DNA from: Mycolicibacterium neworleansense
GTDB lineage: Bacteria > Actinomycetota > Actinomycetes > Mycobacteriales > Mycobacteriaceae
Direction of reading: 5' to 3'
Length of the DNA: 64,000 bases
Assembly: GCF_001245615.1 (NCBI RefSeq)
Contig: NZ_CWKH01000001.1
Location: 124,001 to 188,000, forward strand
This document shows, piece by piece, positions 32,634 to 42,383 of this stretch (position 1 is the first letter of the stretch; each line of letters starts with the position of its first letter). Below the pieces are notes generated by a model that saw only the letters and a program-made list of their open reading frames with translations, was not told the origin of the DNA and made no database searches. The translations under genes and the position numbers were made by a program.

Positions 32634-34109
32634 ATGCAGCAGGAAGCGCCGACCATCGCGCAAGAACAGCGGGCTGACCGGAAGTTGTTGATCGGCGGAG
32701 AGCTGCGCGAGACGCCGCGGACGTTTCCTTCCGTCAATCCAGCTACCGGTGAGGTGTTCGGCTACGCACCCGACGCCACGGTCGCCGATGCGGAGGCCGC
32801 GGTCGCCGCGGCCAGGCACGCATTCGACAACACCGACTGGTCCACCAACACCGAACTGCGGATCCACTGCTTGGAGCAGTTGCACCGGGCACTGCTCGAG
32901 CACCGCGACGAACTGGCCGCACTGACCACCACCGAGGTGGGCGCCACCGCGGCACTGTGCGCCGGAGCTCAGCTGGACGGTCCGATCGACATCGTCCGGT
33001 ACTACGCCGAGCTGCTCAAGACCTACCCGCTGACCGAGGACCTCGGAAACATCGAGAGCCGCGGCATGCAGCATCACCGGTGGGTGGAGAAGGAAGCCGC
33101 CGGCGTCGTCGCCGCGATCATCGCTTACAACTATCCGAACCAGCTGGCGCTGGCCAAGCTCGCACCGGCCCTGGCCGCCGGGTGCACCGTTGTCCTCAAG
33201 TCGGCTCCGGACACCCCGCTGATCACGCTGGCACTCGGCGAGCTGATCGCCAACCACACCGACATCCCGGCCGGCGTCGTCAACGTCCTGTCGGGTGCGG
33301 ACCCGGAGGTGGGGGCGGTGCTCACCACGAGTGCCGACGTCGACATGGTCACCTTCACCGGCTCCACGCCGACGGGCCGGCGCATCATGGCCGCGGCCAG
33401 CGAGACCTTGAAGAAGGTGTTCCTGGAGCTCGGGGGTAAGTCCGCCGCGATCGTCCTCGACGATGCCGACTTCAACAGCGCCGCACTGTTCTCGGCGTTC
33501 AGCATGGTCACCCACGCCGGTCAGGGCTGCGCACTGACCTCACGGCTGCTGGTGCCGGCCAAACACCGCGACGAGATCGTCGAGCTGATCAAGAACAACT
33601 TTGGGCACGTGCGGTTTGGAAATCCGACCGATCCCAAGACCTACATGGGGCCGTTGATCAGCGAGAAGCAGCGCGACAAGGTCGACGGCATGGTCAAGCG
33701 CGCGGTCGAAGCCGGCGCCACGCTGGTCACCGGCGGCGAGAAGGTCGACCCCGGCTACTTCTATACGCCGACCCTGCTGGCCGACGTTGACCCCGACAGT
33801 GAGATCGCCCAGGAAGAGGTCTTCGGGCCGGTGCTGGCGGTGATCGCCTACGAGGACGACGACGACGCGGTGCGCATCGCCAACAACTCGATCTACGGGC
33901 TGTCCGGCGCGGTGTTCGGCAGTGAGGACCGCGCGCTGGCGGTGGCCCGGCGGATCAGGACCGGGACGTTCTCGATCAACGGCGGCAACTACTTCAGCCC
34001 CGACAGTCCGTTCGGCGGGTTCAAGCAGTCAGGCATCGGCCGGGAGATGGGGACCGCAGGACTCGAAGAGTTCATGGAGGCCAAGACGTTCGCGCGGGTG
34101 GTGTCATGA
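32634..34109 (+). CDS. Aldehyde dehydrogenase family protein
   Basis: This 491-residue aldehyde dehydrogenase has AAIIAYNYPNQLALAKL in the cofactor-binding region (Y-N in place of the usual W-N), FTGSTPTGRRI, LELGGKSAAIV (general base) and HAGQGCALTSR (catalytic Cys). It ends with PFGGFKQSGIGREMG. It is a paralogue of the enzyme at 22756. Two adjacent ATGs (32631, 32634) directly follow GAGGAGG; I chose the second for spacing. It overlaps the CoA transferase gene by 4 bp (ATGA), suggesting that aldehyde oxidation is followed by CoA transfer to the acid produced (inference). Confidence 0.92.
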   Translation: MQQEAPTIAQEQRADRKLLIGGELRETPRTFPSVNPATGEVFGYAPDATVADAEAAVAAARHAFDNTDWSTNTELRIHCLEQLHRALLEHRDELAALTTTEVGATAALCAGAQLDGPIDIVRYYAELLKTYPLTEDLGNIESRGMQHHRWVEKEAAGVVAAIIAYNYPNQLALAKLAPALAAGCTVVLKSAPDTPLITLALGELIANHTDIPAGVVNVLSGADPEVGAVLTTSADVDMVTFTGSTPTGRRIMAAASETLKKVFLELGGKSAAIVLDDADFNSAALFSAFSMVTHAGQGCALTSRLLVPAKHRDEIVELIKNNFGHVRFGNPTDPKTYMGPLISEKQRDKVDGMVKRAVEAGATLVTGGEKVDPGYFYTPTLLADVDPDSEIAQEEVFGPVLAVIAYEDDDDAVRIANNSIYGLSGAVFGSEDRALAVARRIRTGTFSINGGNYFSPDSPFGGFKQSGIGREMGTAGLEEFMEAKTFARVVS

Positions 34110-35314
34110 CCGGCCCGCTGCACGGTATCCGCGTCCTCGAGGTCGCGATGTACGGTTTCGTTCCCTCGGCCGGCGCGGTGCTGGGGGAGTGGGGTGCCGA
34201 CGTCATCAAGGTCGAGCACGCCGTCACCGGTGACCCGCAACGCGGCCTGCGCCAGACCGGGCCGCTACGCGTCGAAGGCGACCCCAACCCGAACATCGAG
34301 CACGCCAACCGCGGCAAGCGCAGCATCGGGCTGGACATGTCGGTGCCCGAAGGCCGGGAGATCCTGCTTGAGCTGGCGAAAAAGGCCGACGTGTTCCTTA
34401 CGAGCTTCCTGCCCGGACACCGGGAGAAGTTCGGCATCGACGTCGACGACATCCGCGCGGTCAACCCGAACATCATCTACGCGCGCGGCAGCGCACTGGG
34501 GCCACGCGGTGAGGAATCGGTAAAAGGTGGCTACGACATGACCGCCTTCTGGTGCCGGGCCGGCACCGCCGCGACGATCACGCCGGCCGGCATGGCGGGG
34601 ATGATCGCCCCACCGGGGCCGGCCTACGGTGACACCATCTCGGGGACCAACCTCGCCGGTGGAATCGCCGCGGCCCTGCTCAAACGGGAGCGCACCGGTG
34701 AGCCGTCGGTCGTCGATGTCTCGCTGCTGGGCAGCGGGCTGTGGTCGATGGGCCACACCGTGGCGCTGACCCAGCATCTGAACCAGCTGATGGTGACACC
34801 ACCGCCCGGGGTGCACGGTTCGCCGATCAACCCGCTGGTCGGGCTGTACGCGACCGCGGACGACCGATACATCTCGTTCGTGATGATGCAGCCGACGAAG
34901 TTCTGGGCCGATGTCTGCCGGCACATGGACCTCGAGCAGTACATCGACGACCCCAGGTTCGCCACTGCCGAATCCTTCGCGGAGAACACGCCCGACGCGG
35001 TCGAGATTCTCACCGAAGCGATGAAGAAGCGGACTTTGCCAGAGTGGAGCGAGCGATTCGCGACGCTGGCCGGTCCGTGGGCTCCGGTGCAGGACACCCT
35101 GCAGGCCGCCAAGGACGCCCAGATCCGGGCGAACGAGTACCTCGTGCAGGCAGGCGAGCTCGAGTTGGTGGCCAACCCAGTGCAATTCGACGTCACGGCA
35201 CCGAGCACCGGACCGGCACCGGGCTTCGCCGAGCAGACCGACGACATACTGCAGGAACTGGGTCTGGACTGGGATCGCATCATCGAACTCAAGACCGCCG
35301 GCGCCGTCACCTAG
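34106..35314 (+). CDS. CaiB/BaiF-type (class III) CoA-transferase
   Basis: This 402-residue protein has GIRVLEVAMYGFVPSAGAVLGEWGADVIKVEH at the N-terminus, then NRGKRSIGLDM and SFLPGHREKFGID, all typical of class III CoA-transferases. These transfer CoA between carboxylic acids through an aspartyl-CoA intermediate, or act as racemases (alpha-methylacyl-CoA racemase belongs here). Both roles fit the breakdown of a methyl-branched isoprenoid or steroid-like chain. It is translationally coupled to the aldehyde dehydrogenase. The precise reaction cannot be chosen from sequence. Confidence 0.88.
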   Translation: MTGPLHGIRVLEVAMYGFVPSAGAVLGEWGADVIKVEHAVTGDPQRGLRQTGPLRVEGDPNPNIEHANRGKRSIGLDMSVPEGREILLELAKKADVFLTSFLPGHREKFGIDVDDIRAVNPNIIYARGSALGPRGEESVKGGYDMTAFWCRAGTAATITPAGMAGMIAPPGPAYGDTISGTNLAGGIAAALLKRERTGEPSVVDVSLLGSGLWSMGHTVALTQHLNQLMVTPPPGVHGSPINPLVGLYATADDRYISFVMMQPTKFWADVCRHMDLEQYIDDPRFATAESFAENTPDAVEILTEAMKKRTLPEWSERFATLAGPWAPVQDTLQAAKDAQIRANEYLVQAGELELVANPVQFDVTAPSTGPAPGFAEQTDDILQELGLDWDRIIELKTAGAVT

Positions 35315-35866
35315 TCCGCCGTCGCCATGCCCTTCAACGCTTCCACCGGAACCCGTCTGTCGTGGTCGCTCGCCCTCGGTCGAAGCGTCCGCGCGGTACG
35401 GCCGTACGGGTCCGCTGAATCCAATTGTCAACTACCGGAGCAAGTTCTGCGTTATTTGCCCTCGCGACAGATCCCGCGTCCGATAGCATCAGGCACTCGG
35501 GGGACGGGCGCGGGGACGAGTTTGTCCGGCGTCACCGGTAGGTCCGGTGAGGTCATCAACATCCGCAGGGAGCAGGAGATGCGTCAAATGTCAGAGCGCA
35601 CCTCACACTTGCCGGTGACTGGCGAGACGGATTGTTCACGAATGGATCTGCAAATGAAAGGCCCTGCATCCCAAATGATTTCGGTCGAAATCGGGCGCCC
35701 GACCAGCCGGTTGGCATATGCCCGGACCGGGGTTGCAAAATGACCGCGCTGGGGCCGCAGGCCGCACCGTACGTAGTAGATCTGTTCGAGCACCGGCGCG
35801 ATGAAGCACCTGACATCGGCGCACTGACCGCGGTGTCGGCAGCCACCAGCCGGGACAGGAGTGCTC
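35315..35866. other. 552-bp region upstream of the mce operon without a convincing gene
   Basis: This stretch separates the CoA transferase stop from the first yrbE. It has open frames (up to 138 codons) but none shows a recognisable domain or the codon pattern of its neighbours, and no strong ribosome binding site leads into one. It presumably holds the mce promoter. I found no copy of motif A or B here and no clear hairpin. Confidence 0.5.
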
Positions 35867-36661
35867 ATGGCGGATAAATGGTCGACCGGAGTTTCGCTAC
35901 GCAATCTCTCGGGTCCGATGCAGGCCGTCGGGGCCCTGTTCGCGATGTCGCTGGATGCCATCCGGTTCATCTTCAAGCGGCCATTCCAGGGACGTGAGTT
36001 CCTGGAACAGTGCTGGTTCGTAGCGCGGGTCTCGATGGCGCCGACGCTGTTGGTGGCGATCCCGTTCACCGTCCTGGTGAGCTTCACCCTCAACATCCTG
36101 CTTCGGGAACTGGGTGCGGCGGACCTCTCGGGCGCCGGGGCGGCCTTCGGTGCGGTGACCCAGCTGGGTCCGATGGTGACCGTGCTGATCGTGGCCGGTG
36201 CCGGGGCCACCGCGATGTGCGCGGATCTGGGCTCACGCACCATCCGCGAGGAGATCGACGCCATGGAGGTGCTCGGCATCAATCCGATCCAGCGCCTGGT
36301 GACTCCCAGAATGCTGGCCTCCGGCCTCGTCGCACTACTGCTCAACAGCCTCGTGGTGATCATCGGCATTCTGGGCGGCTACGTGTTCTCGGTCTTCATC
36401 CAGGACGTGAACCCGGGCGCCTTCGCCGCCGGGATCACGCTGCTGACCGGCGTGCCCGAGGTGATCATCTCCTGCGTCAAGGCGGCCCTGTTCGGATTGA
36501 TCGCCGGCCTGGTGGCCTGCTACCGCGGGCTGACGATCAGCGGCGGCGGCGCCAAGGCGGTGGGTAACGCGGTGAACGAGACCGTGGTGTACGCCTTCAT
36601 GGCGTTGTTCGTGATCAACGTGGTCGTCACGGCCATCGGTATCCGGATGACGGCGAACTGA
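35867..36661 (+). CDS. yrbEA: YrbE-type (MlaE) permease of the mce system, first copy
   Basis: This 264-residue MlaE-family integral membrane protein has about five to six hydrophobic spans (for example TLLVAIPFTVLVSFTLNILL, MVTVLIVAGAGATAMCADLG, LVVIIGILGGYVFSVFI). It contains the conserved cytosolic EEIDAMEVLGINPIQRLVTPR coupling motif that contacts the ATPase. The ATG at 35867 with AGGAG 5 nt upstream is preferred to a GTG two codons earlier. It pairs with the next gene to form the permease through which the Mce1-6 barrel delivers lipids, powered by an Mkl-type ATPase encoded elsewhere. Confidence 0.95.
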   Translation: MADKWSTGVSLRNLSGPMQAVGALFAMSLDAIRFIFKRPFQGREFLEQCWFVARVSMAPTLLVAIPFTVLVSFTLNILLRELGAADLSGAGAAFGAVTQLGPMVTVLIVAGAGATAMCADLGSRTIREEIDAMEVLGINPIQRLVTPRMLASGLVALLLNSLVVIIGILGGYVFSVFIQDVNPGAFAAGITLLTGVPEVIISCVKAALFGLIAGLVACYRGLTISGGGAKAVGNAVNETVVYAFMALFVINVVVTAIGIRMTAN

Positions 36662-36674
36662 GGCAGGTGACGCT

Positions 36675-37532
36675 ATGGGAACGATGACGATCCTGCGGTC
36701 GACATATCCGCGGGTCACCCGGCAGTTCAACAAGCCGGTTTCGACGCTGAGTCGGATCGGCGATCACACGCTGTTCTATCTCAAGGCACTGGCCGGAACG
36801 CCGCATGCCGCCATGCACTACCGCAAGGAACTCGTTCGGCTGATCGCCGAGATCTCCATGGGGGCAGGCACATTGGCAATGATCGGCGGCACGGTGGTGA
36901 TCGTGGGGTTCTTGACCCTGGCCACCGGCGGCGTGCTCGCCATCCAGGGCTACTCATCGCTGGGCAACATCGGTATCGAGGCTCTGACCGGATTCCTCGC
37001 CGCCTTCATCAACGTCCGCATCGCCGCGCCCGTGGTGGCCGGCATCGGCCTGGCCGCCACCTTCGGCGCCGGCGTGACCGCCCAGCTCGGGGCGATGCGG
37101 ATCAACGAGGAAATCGATGCGCTGGAATCCATGGCCATCCGGCCCGTCGAGTATCTGGTGTCCACCCGCATCGTGGCCGGGATGATCGCGATCACCCCGC
37201 TGTACGCGATCGCGGTGATCCTGTCGTTCCTGGCCTCCCAGTTCACCACCGTGGTTCTGCTCGGGCAGTCGGGCGGCCTGTACGACCACTACTTCACGAC
37301 GTTCCTCAATCCGATCGACCTGCTGTGGTCGTTCCTGCAGGCCGTCCTGATGGCCATCACCATCCTGCTGATCCACACCTACTTCGGCTATTTCGCCTCC
37401 GGCGGGCCGTCCGGGGTGGGGGTGGCGGTCGGCAACGCCGTCCGCACGTCACTGATCGTCGTGGTCTCGGTGACCCTTCTGGTGTCACTGTCTGTCTACG
37501 GCTCCAACGGCAACTTCAACCTGTCGGGTTAG
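36675..37532 (+). CDS. yrbEB: YrbE-type (MlaE) permease of the mce system, second copy
   Basis: This 285-residue protein is homologous to its neighbour, with spans such as TLAMIGGTVVIVGFLTLATGG, VVAGIGLAATFGAGVTAQLG and LIVVVSVTLLVSLSVYG. The coupling motif reads EEIDALESMAIRPVEYLVSTR. A longer cytosolic N-terminus (about 60 residues) is typical of the B-type YrbE. Thirteen bp separate it from yrbEA. The two form the heterodimeric inner-membrane permease of the importer. Confidence 0.95.
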   Translation: MGTMTILRSTYPRVTRQFNKPVSTLSRIGDHTLFYLKALAGTPHAAMHYRKELVRLIAEISMGAGTLAMIGGTVVIVGFLTLATGGVLAIQGYSSLGNIGIEALTGFLAAFINVRIAAPVVAGIGLAATFGAGVTAQLGAMRINEEIDALESMAIRPVEYLVSTRIVAGMIAITPLYAIAVILSFLASQFTTVVLLGQSGGLYDHYFTTFLNPIDLLWSFLQAVLMAITILLIHTYFGYFASGGPSGVGVAVGNAVRTSLIVVVSVTLLVSLSVYGSNGNFNLSG

Positions 37533-37541
37533 GGAGAAGAC

Positions 37542-38819
37542 TTGACACGCAACGTTGGTCCGGGTCCAGCCCACCGGTCCGAAACCACAAGTAGCGCCGC
37601 GCCGGTGGCAGCCCGCCCCGGACGCAGCTTCGGCGCGCGGAGTTCCGCGCGTCCCCTGGCCGGTCTGGCGACTGTGGTCGTGATCGGCCTGATCGCCGGC
37701 CTGGCGATCGCGCTGTTCCGCGGCAGCTTCATCAAGACCGAACCGATCACCCTGATCTCGGACCGGGCCGGCCTGGTGATGAATCCGGACGCCAAGGTGA
37801 AGATGCGCGGTGTACAGGTAGGCACCGTCAGTTCGATCGAGACGCGCCCCGACGGCAAGGCCGTGCTGCAGCTGGCGATGAATCCGTCACAGCTGCACCT
37901 GATCCCCGGCAACGTGAAGGCCGATATCGCCTCGACCACGGTGTTCGGCGCCAAGTACGTCCAGCTCGTCGCACCGGACAACCCCTCGCCGGACAAGCTG
38001 CGGCCCGGCCAGATTCTGCAGGGTGACCATGTCACCGTCGAGATGAACACCGTCTTCCAGCAGCTCACCAATGTCCTCGACAAGATCGACCCGGCGAAGC
38101 TCAACGAGACCCTCGGTGCGCTGTCGTCGGCGTTCTCCGGGCGCGGCGAGGCGATGGGGCAGTCCTTGTCCGACTTCAACGCGGTACTGAAGAAGATCGA
38201 GCCCAGTCTGCCCAATCTGACCGGCGACATCGAGAGCATGGCAGCGGTGTCACGGGCCTACGGTGATGCCGCCCCTGATCTGCTCAAGACCGTCGACAAC
38301 ACCAACCGGCTCAGTGACAGCATCGTGGCCGAGCAGCAGAACCTCGACACCTTCCTGGTCAGCTCGATCGGTCTGGCTGACGCCGGCAACGAAGTGATCG
38401 GCGGCAACCGGCAGGCGCTCAGCACCACGCTGAACCTGTTGGCGCCCACCACCGATCTGCTCAACGAATACGCACCCGGAATCGAGTGCGGCCTCAAGGG
38501 GATGCTGTACCTCCACCACCAGCCGCCGCAGATGGAGCCCGGCGTGGTGGTCAACGTGGCCTTCACGCTCGGAATCGAGCGCTATCGCTATCCGGAGAAC
38601 CTTCCGAAGGTCGCGGCCAAGGGTGGCCCGCACTGCATGGGCTTGCCGTACATCGGATTCGGCAACAAGGCCAAGTACCTCGTCACTGATACCAACGCCA
38701 ACCCGTGGAAGTACGGAAACCAGGGCATCCTGCTCAACTCCGATGGGCTCAAGCAGATCTTGTTCGGCCCGCTGGACGGCCCGCCACGCAACACCGCACA
38801 GATCGGACAACCGGGATGA
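37542..38819 (+). CDS. mceA: MCE family protein, MceA subunit
   Basis: This 425-residue protein has a cytosolic basic N-terminus, one membrane span (LAGLATVVVIGLIAGLAIALF), then the MCE/MlaD domain starting at EPITLISDRAGLVMNPDAKVKMRGVQVGTV, a helical coiled region and a C-terminal tail with paired cysteines (GIECGLKG, GPHCMGL). It starts at TTG, 9 bp after yrbEB, and overlaps mceB by 4 bp. MCE domains assemble as a heterohexamer forming a hydrophobic tunnel across the periplasm. This is the first of six subunits, fixed by gene order. Confidence 0.93.
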   Translation: MTRNVGPGPAHRSETTSSAAPVAARPGRSFGARSSARPLAGLATVVVIGLIAGLAIALFRGSFIKTEPITLISDRAGLVMNPDAKVKMRGVQVGTVSSIETRPDGKAVLQLAMNPSQLHLIPGNVKADIASTTVFGAKYVQLVAPDNPSPDKLRPGQILQGDHVTVEMNTVFQQLTNVLDKIDPAKLNETLGALSSAFSGRGEAMGQSLSDFNAVLKKIEPSLPNLTGDIESMAAVSRAYGDAAPDLLKTVDNTNRLSDSIVAEQQNLDTFLVSSIGLADAGNEVIGGNRQALSTTLNLLAPTTDLLNEYAPGIECGLKGMLYLHHQPPQMEPGVVVNVAFTLGIERYRYPENLPKVAAKGGPHCMGLPYIGFGNKAKYLVTDTNANPWKYGNQGILLNSDGLKQILFGPLDGPPRNTAQIGQPG

Positions 38820-39841
38820 AACGTGGCAGAAGCACATTCATCAAGTTCGCGTCCTTCGCGGTGGTGATGGCCGTCCTCACGGCCTTCCTGTTCATGACCT
38901 TCTCGGAGTACCGCGGGGGTTCTTATTCGGGCTATTCAGCGGTTTTCGGCGACGCGTCGCGGCTCGAGGCCGGTGACTCGGTGCGGGTGGCCGGCGTCCG
39001 GGTGGGCACGGTGAAAAGCGTTTCACTGCAACCGGACAAGTCGGTCAAGGTGGACTTCGACACCGACCGCAGCGTTGCGCTGACCACCAGCACCAAGGTT
39101 GCGGTTCGCTACCTGAACCTGGTCGGGGACCGTTACCTGGAACTGATCGACAGCCCCGGCTCGACGAAACTGCTCCCGGCCGGATCGCAGATCCCCAAGG
39201 ACCGCACCGCAAGTGCACTCGACCTCGATCTGCTGCTCGGCGGTCTGCGTCCGGTGATCCAGGGTCTGAACCCCCAGGACGTCAATGCGTTGACGTCCTC
39301 GCTCATTCAGATCTTCCAGGGCCAGGGCGACACCCTGGATTCGCTGCTGAGCAAGACCTCGTCGTTCTCGAATACGTTGGCCAACAACGACCAAGTCATC
39401 CAGCAGTTGATCGACAACCTGAATTCGGTGGTCGGAACCCTGGCCAAGGACGGCAAGAAGTTCGACGGCACCGTCGACCGCCTCGAACAGTTGATCAGCG
39501 GCCTGTCGCAGGACCGTGATCCGCTGGGCACCGCGGTTACGCAGCTGGACAACGGAACAGCTTCGCTGGCAAGTCTTCTCACTGAGGCGCGCCCACCGCT
39601 CAAGGGCACTGTCGATCAGATGAACAGACTGGCGCCGCTGCTCGACGACCATCAGATCGTCCTCGATCGTGGGTTGCAGAAGGCCCCCGACAACTTCCGC
39701 AAGCTCGCCCGGCTGGGTTCCTACGGCAGCTGGATCATGTACTACATCTGCGGACTTTCCATCCGTGTCACCGATCTGCAGGGGCGCACTGCGCACTTCC
39801 CGATGATCAAACAAGAAGGCGGGAGGTGCGCAGAGCCCTGA
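38816..39841 (+). CDS. mceB: MCE family protein, MceB subunit
   Basis: This 341-residue protein has an N-terminal span (FIKFASFAVVMAVLTAFLFMTF), the MCE domain with YSAVFGDASRLEAGDSVRVAGVRVGTVKSV, and a long helical segment (about 140-280) forming its share of the tunnel. It ends with GLSIRVTDLQG, common to MceB proteins. The ATG overlaps the mceA stop (ATGA). The frame is open 37 codons further upstream, but that would overlap mceA extensively. Confidence 0.93.
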   Translation: MKRGRSTFIKFASFAVVMAVLTAFLFMTFSEYRGGSYSGYSAVFGDASRLEAGDSVRVAGVRVGTVKSVSLQPDKSVKVDFDTDRSVALTTSTKVAVRYLNLVGDRYLELIDSPGSTKLLPAGSQIPKDRTASALDLDLLLGGLRPVIQGLNPQDVNALTSSLIQIFQGQGDTLDSLLSKTSSFSNTLANNDQVIQQLIDNLNSVVGTLAKDGKKFDGTVDRLEQLISGLSQDRDPLGTAVTQLDNGTASLASLLTEARPPLKGTVDQMNRLAPLLDDHQIVLDRGLQKAPDNFRKLARLGSYGSWIMYYICGLSIRVTDLQGRTAHFPMIKQEGGRCAEP

Positions 39842-40923
39842 TGCTTAAGTACCGTGAATCAAACCTGATCAAGGCAGGTTTCATCGGCGTCGTGCTGATG
39901 ATGCTCATCATCGCTGTGGGGCTTCAGCCCGAACGGTTGCAGCAGTGGGCATCCTCGGTGCGCCACCAGGCACTGTTCACCGAAGCCGGCGGGATCACCG
40001 CCGGCAACGATGTGACCTTGTCGGGCATCAAGATCGGTTCGGTTACCGACGTATCGCTGCAGAACGGCGATGCGTTGGTCACCTTCACCACCGAGGGCAA
40101 GTACCCCCTCGGGTCCCTGACCACCGCGCATATCCGCACAGGTTCACTTCTGGGTGAGCGAGTTCTGACGCTTGAGTCCGACGGTGGCGGCACTTTGCGC
40201 ACCACAGACGTGATCCCCACGTCGCGCACGTCGTCGCCATATTCGCTGACCGACGCGGTCAGCGACCTGACGACCAATTCGGCCGGCACGGATACAGCTT
40301 CGCTGAACCAGTCCCTGGACACGCTGTCGGCGACCATCGACCAAGTCGCACCGAAGCTCGGGCCGACGTTCGACGGTCTGAGCCGGCTGTCGAAATCGAT
40401 CAACGGCCGGAACGAAAGTCTGGCCAGCCTGCTCGAGAGCGCCAGCGATGTGACCGTGGTGTTGTCGCAGCGCAGCGATCAGCTCAACACGTTGATCCTC
40501 AACGCCAATGACCTGCTCGGCGTGCTCAATGACCGGCGCCAGGCGATCGTTGATCTGCTGGCCAACACCGCCGCCGTCTCGCAGCAACTCAGTGGGCTCG
40601 TCGCCGACAACGAGGCGCAATTGGCGCCGACGCTGAAGCGGCTCAACTCGGTTACCGCGATGCTCGAACGCAACCGGGACAACATCACCAAGGCGCTGCC
40701 CAACATGAACAAGTTCCAGTTGTCCCAGGCCGAAACTTTGGCAAACGGGGCGTACTACAACGCCTATGTCCCTAACCTGCAACCCGCTCAGCTGCTGCAG
40801 CCGTTCTTCGACTACGCGTTCGGGTTCCGGCGCGGGACAAATGCCGGTCAGCCGCCGGACAATGCCGGCCCCCGGGCCGAGTTGCCCCTGCCCTACAACG
40901 GAATTCCCGGAGGTTCACGCTGA
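39841..40923 (+). CDS. mceC: MCE family protein, MceC subunit
   Basis: This 360-residue protein has the span LIKAGFIGVVLMMLIIAVGLQ, the MCE domain with HQALFTEAGGITAGNDVTLSGIKIGSVTDV, a coiled helical region and a short proline-rich C-terminus (NAGPRAELPLPYNGIPGG). The ATG at 39841 shares TGATG with the mceB stop; a GTG five codons earlier, next to GGGAGG, is a possible alternative. It overlaps mceD by 1 bp, so it is part of the tightly coupled operon. Confidence 0.93.
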   Translation: MLKYRESNLIKAGFIGVVLMMLIIAVGLQPERLQQWASSVRHQALFTEAGGITAGNDVTLSGIKIGSVTDVSLQNGDALVTFTTEGKYPLGSLTTAHIRTGSLLGERVLTLESDGGGTLRTTDVIPTSRTSSPYSLTDAVSDLTTNSAGTDTASLNQSLDTLSATIDQVAPKLGPTFDGLSRLSKSINGRNESLASLLESASDVTVVLSQRSDQLNTLILNANDLLGVLNDRRQAIVDLLANTAAVSQQLSGLVADNEAQLAPTLKRLNSVTAMLERNRDNITKALPNMNKFQLSQAETLANGAYYNAYVPNLQPAQLLQPFFDYAFGFRRGTNAGQPPDNAGPRAELPLPYNGIPGGSR

Positions 40924-42383
40924 TGAACCGCAGTCGTCTCGGTAAGTGGCTCGCGGTGGCGTTGGTGGCCCTGCTGGTTGTTGGCGCAGCGGTGCTGTTG
41001 CGTCAGACCTTCTTCGGTCAGACGACCATCTCGGCGCTGTTCACCTCGGCCACCGGCGTCTACCCGGGTGACGATGTCAGGGTGTCCGGGGTGAAGGTCG
41101 GCACGATCGAGTCGATCAAGCCGGAGGGCACCCAGACCAGGGTGACCCTCAAGGTCGATCACGGCGTGCCGATCCCCGCGGATGCCAAAGCGGTGATCGT
41201 GGCCCAGAACCTGGTCGCCGCACGCTATGTGCAGCTCGCGCCCGCGTACCGGTCGAGTGGCCCCACACTGCCCGACAATGCGGTGATCGGCCTGGACCGC
41301 ACCGCCGTTCCGGTGGAGTGGGATCAGGTCAAGGAACAGCTGATGCGACTGTCCACTGACCTCGGACCCAAGAGTGGTGTCGACGGGACGTCGGTCTCCC
41401 GCTTCATCAACAGCACGGCCGACGCTATGGCCGGCAACGGTGACAAACTGCGCCAGACGATTTCGCAGTTGTCCGGCGTCGCCCGGGTGCTGGCCGAGGG
41501 TAGCGGCAACATCGTCGACATCATCAAGAACTTGCAGACATTCGTCACCGCCTTGCGGGACAGCAACCAGCAGGTGGTGCAGTTCCAGGATCGGCTGGCC
41601 ACTCTGACCAGCGTGGTGGACGGCAGCCGGTCGGACCTTGATGCGGCCCTGACGAACTTGTCGGTGGCGGTCGTCGACGTGCAGCGGTTCGTTGCTGGAT
41701 CCCGCGATCAGACGTCCGAGCAGGTGCAGCGGCTGGCCAATGTCACCCAGAACCTGGTCGACAACAAGATGCACATCGAGCAGCTGCTTCACGTCGCGCC
41801 CAACGCGTTCATGAACGGCTACAACATCTACAACCCGGATGCGGGTAGCGCGGTCGGTCAGTTCGTGATGAACAACTTCTCCAATCCGGTCGAGTTCATC
41901 TGTGGCGCAATCGGAGCCGTCGAGAACACCACCGCACCGGAGACCGCGAAACTGTGCTCGCAGTATCTCGGTCCGGCGTTGCGGCTGCTCAACTTCAACT
42001 ACTTGCCGTTCCCGATCTCGCCGTATTTGATGCCGTCGGCCAGTCCTGAGCAGATCGAATATTCCGAGCCAGGTCTGATGCCCGGCGGTAGTGGGGGTTC
42101 TCCCACTCCGCCCGAAGCGCCGCCGGCGATCTCGGCCTACAACCCGGGCCCGGAGCCGCCACCGCCGTTCACCGGCCGGGAACCCGGCGCGCCGCCGCCA
42201 GGCGCCCAGCAGCTGCTGCCGGGGGGCGAGTTCTATCCGCCCAACATGCCGAACACGGTGTCGGACATGCTTAATCCAACGGGACAGCCGGGTCCGCCGC
42301 CGGGCCCGCCGCCAGGTCCACTGGCCGCCGAAGCTCCTGCGCCTGCGGCACCGCCACCAGCAGAAGGGACGCCACCAGCATGA
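40923..42383 (+). CDS. mceD: MCE family protein, MceD subunit
   Basis: This 486-residue protein has the N-terminal span WLAVALVALLVVGAAVLLRQTFF, the MCE domain (ISALFTSATGVYPGDDVRVSGVKVGTIESI), a helical region, then a long proline-rich tail (PPGPPPGPLAAEAPAPAAPP). Proline-rich tails on MceD are usual and may reach across the cell wall. It starts at TGATG with mceC and overlaps mceE by 4 bp. Confidence 0.93.
   Translation: MNRSRLGKWLAVALVALLVVGAAVLLRQTFFGQTTISALFTSATGVYPGDDVRVSGVKVGTIESIKPEGTQTRVTLKVDHGVPIPADAKAVIVAQNLVAARYVQLAPAYRSSGPTLPDNAVIGLDRTAVPVEWDQVKEQLMRLSTDLGPKSGVDGTSVSRFINSTADAMAGNGDKLRQTISQLSGVARVLAEGSGNIVDIIKNLQTFVTALRDSNQQVVQFQDRLATLTSVVDGSRSDLDAALTNLSVAVVDVQRFVAGSRDQTSEQVQRLANVTQNLVDNKMHIEQLLHVAPNAFMNGYNIYNPDAGSAVGQFVMNNFSNPVEFICGAIGAVENTTAPETAKLCSQYLGPALRLLNFNYLPFPISPYLMPSASPEQIEYSEPGLMPGGSGGSPTPPEAPPAISAYNPGPEPPPPFTGREPGAPPPGAQQLLPGGEFYPPNMPNTVSDMLNPTGQPGPPPGPPPGPLAAEAPAPAAPPPAEGTPPA

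Noticed and set aside
35327..35743. 138-codon open frame upstream of the mce operon
   Set aside because: No recognisable domain, no clear ribosome binding site and amino-acid composition unlike neighbouring proteins; kept as non-coding.
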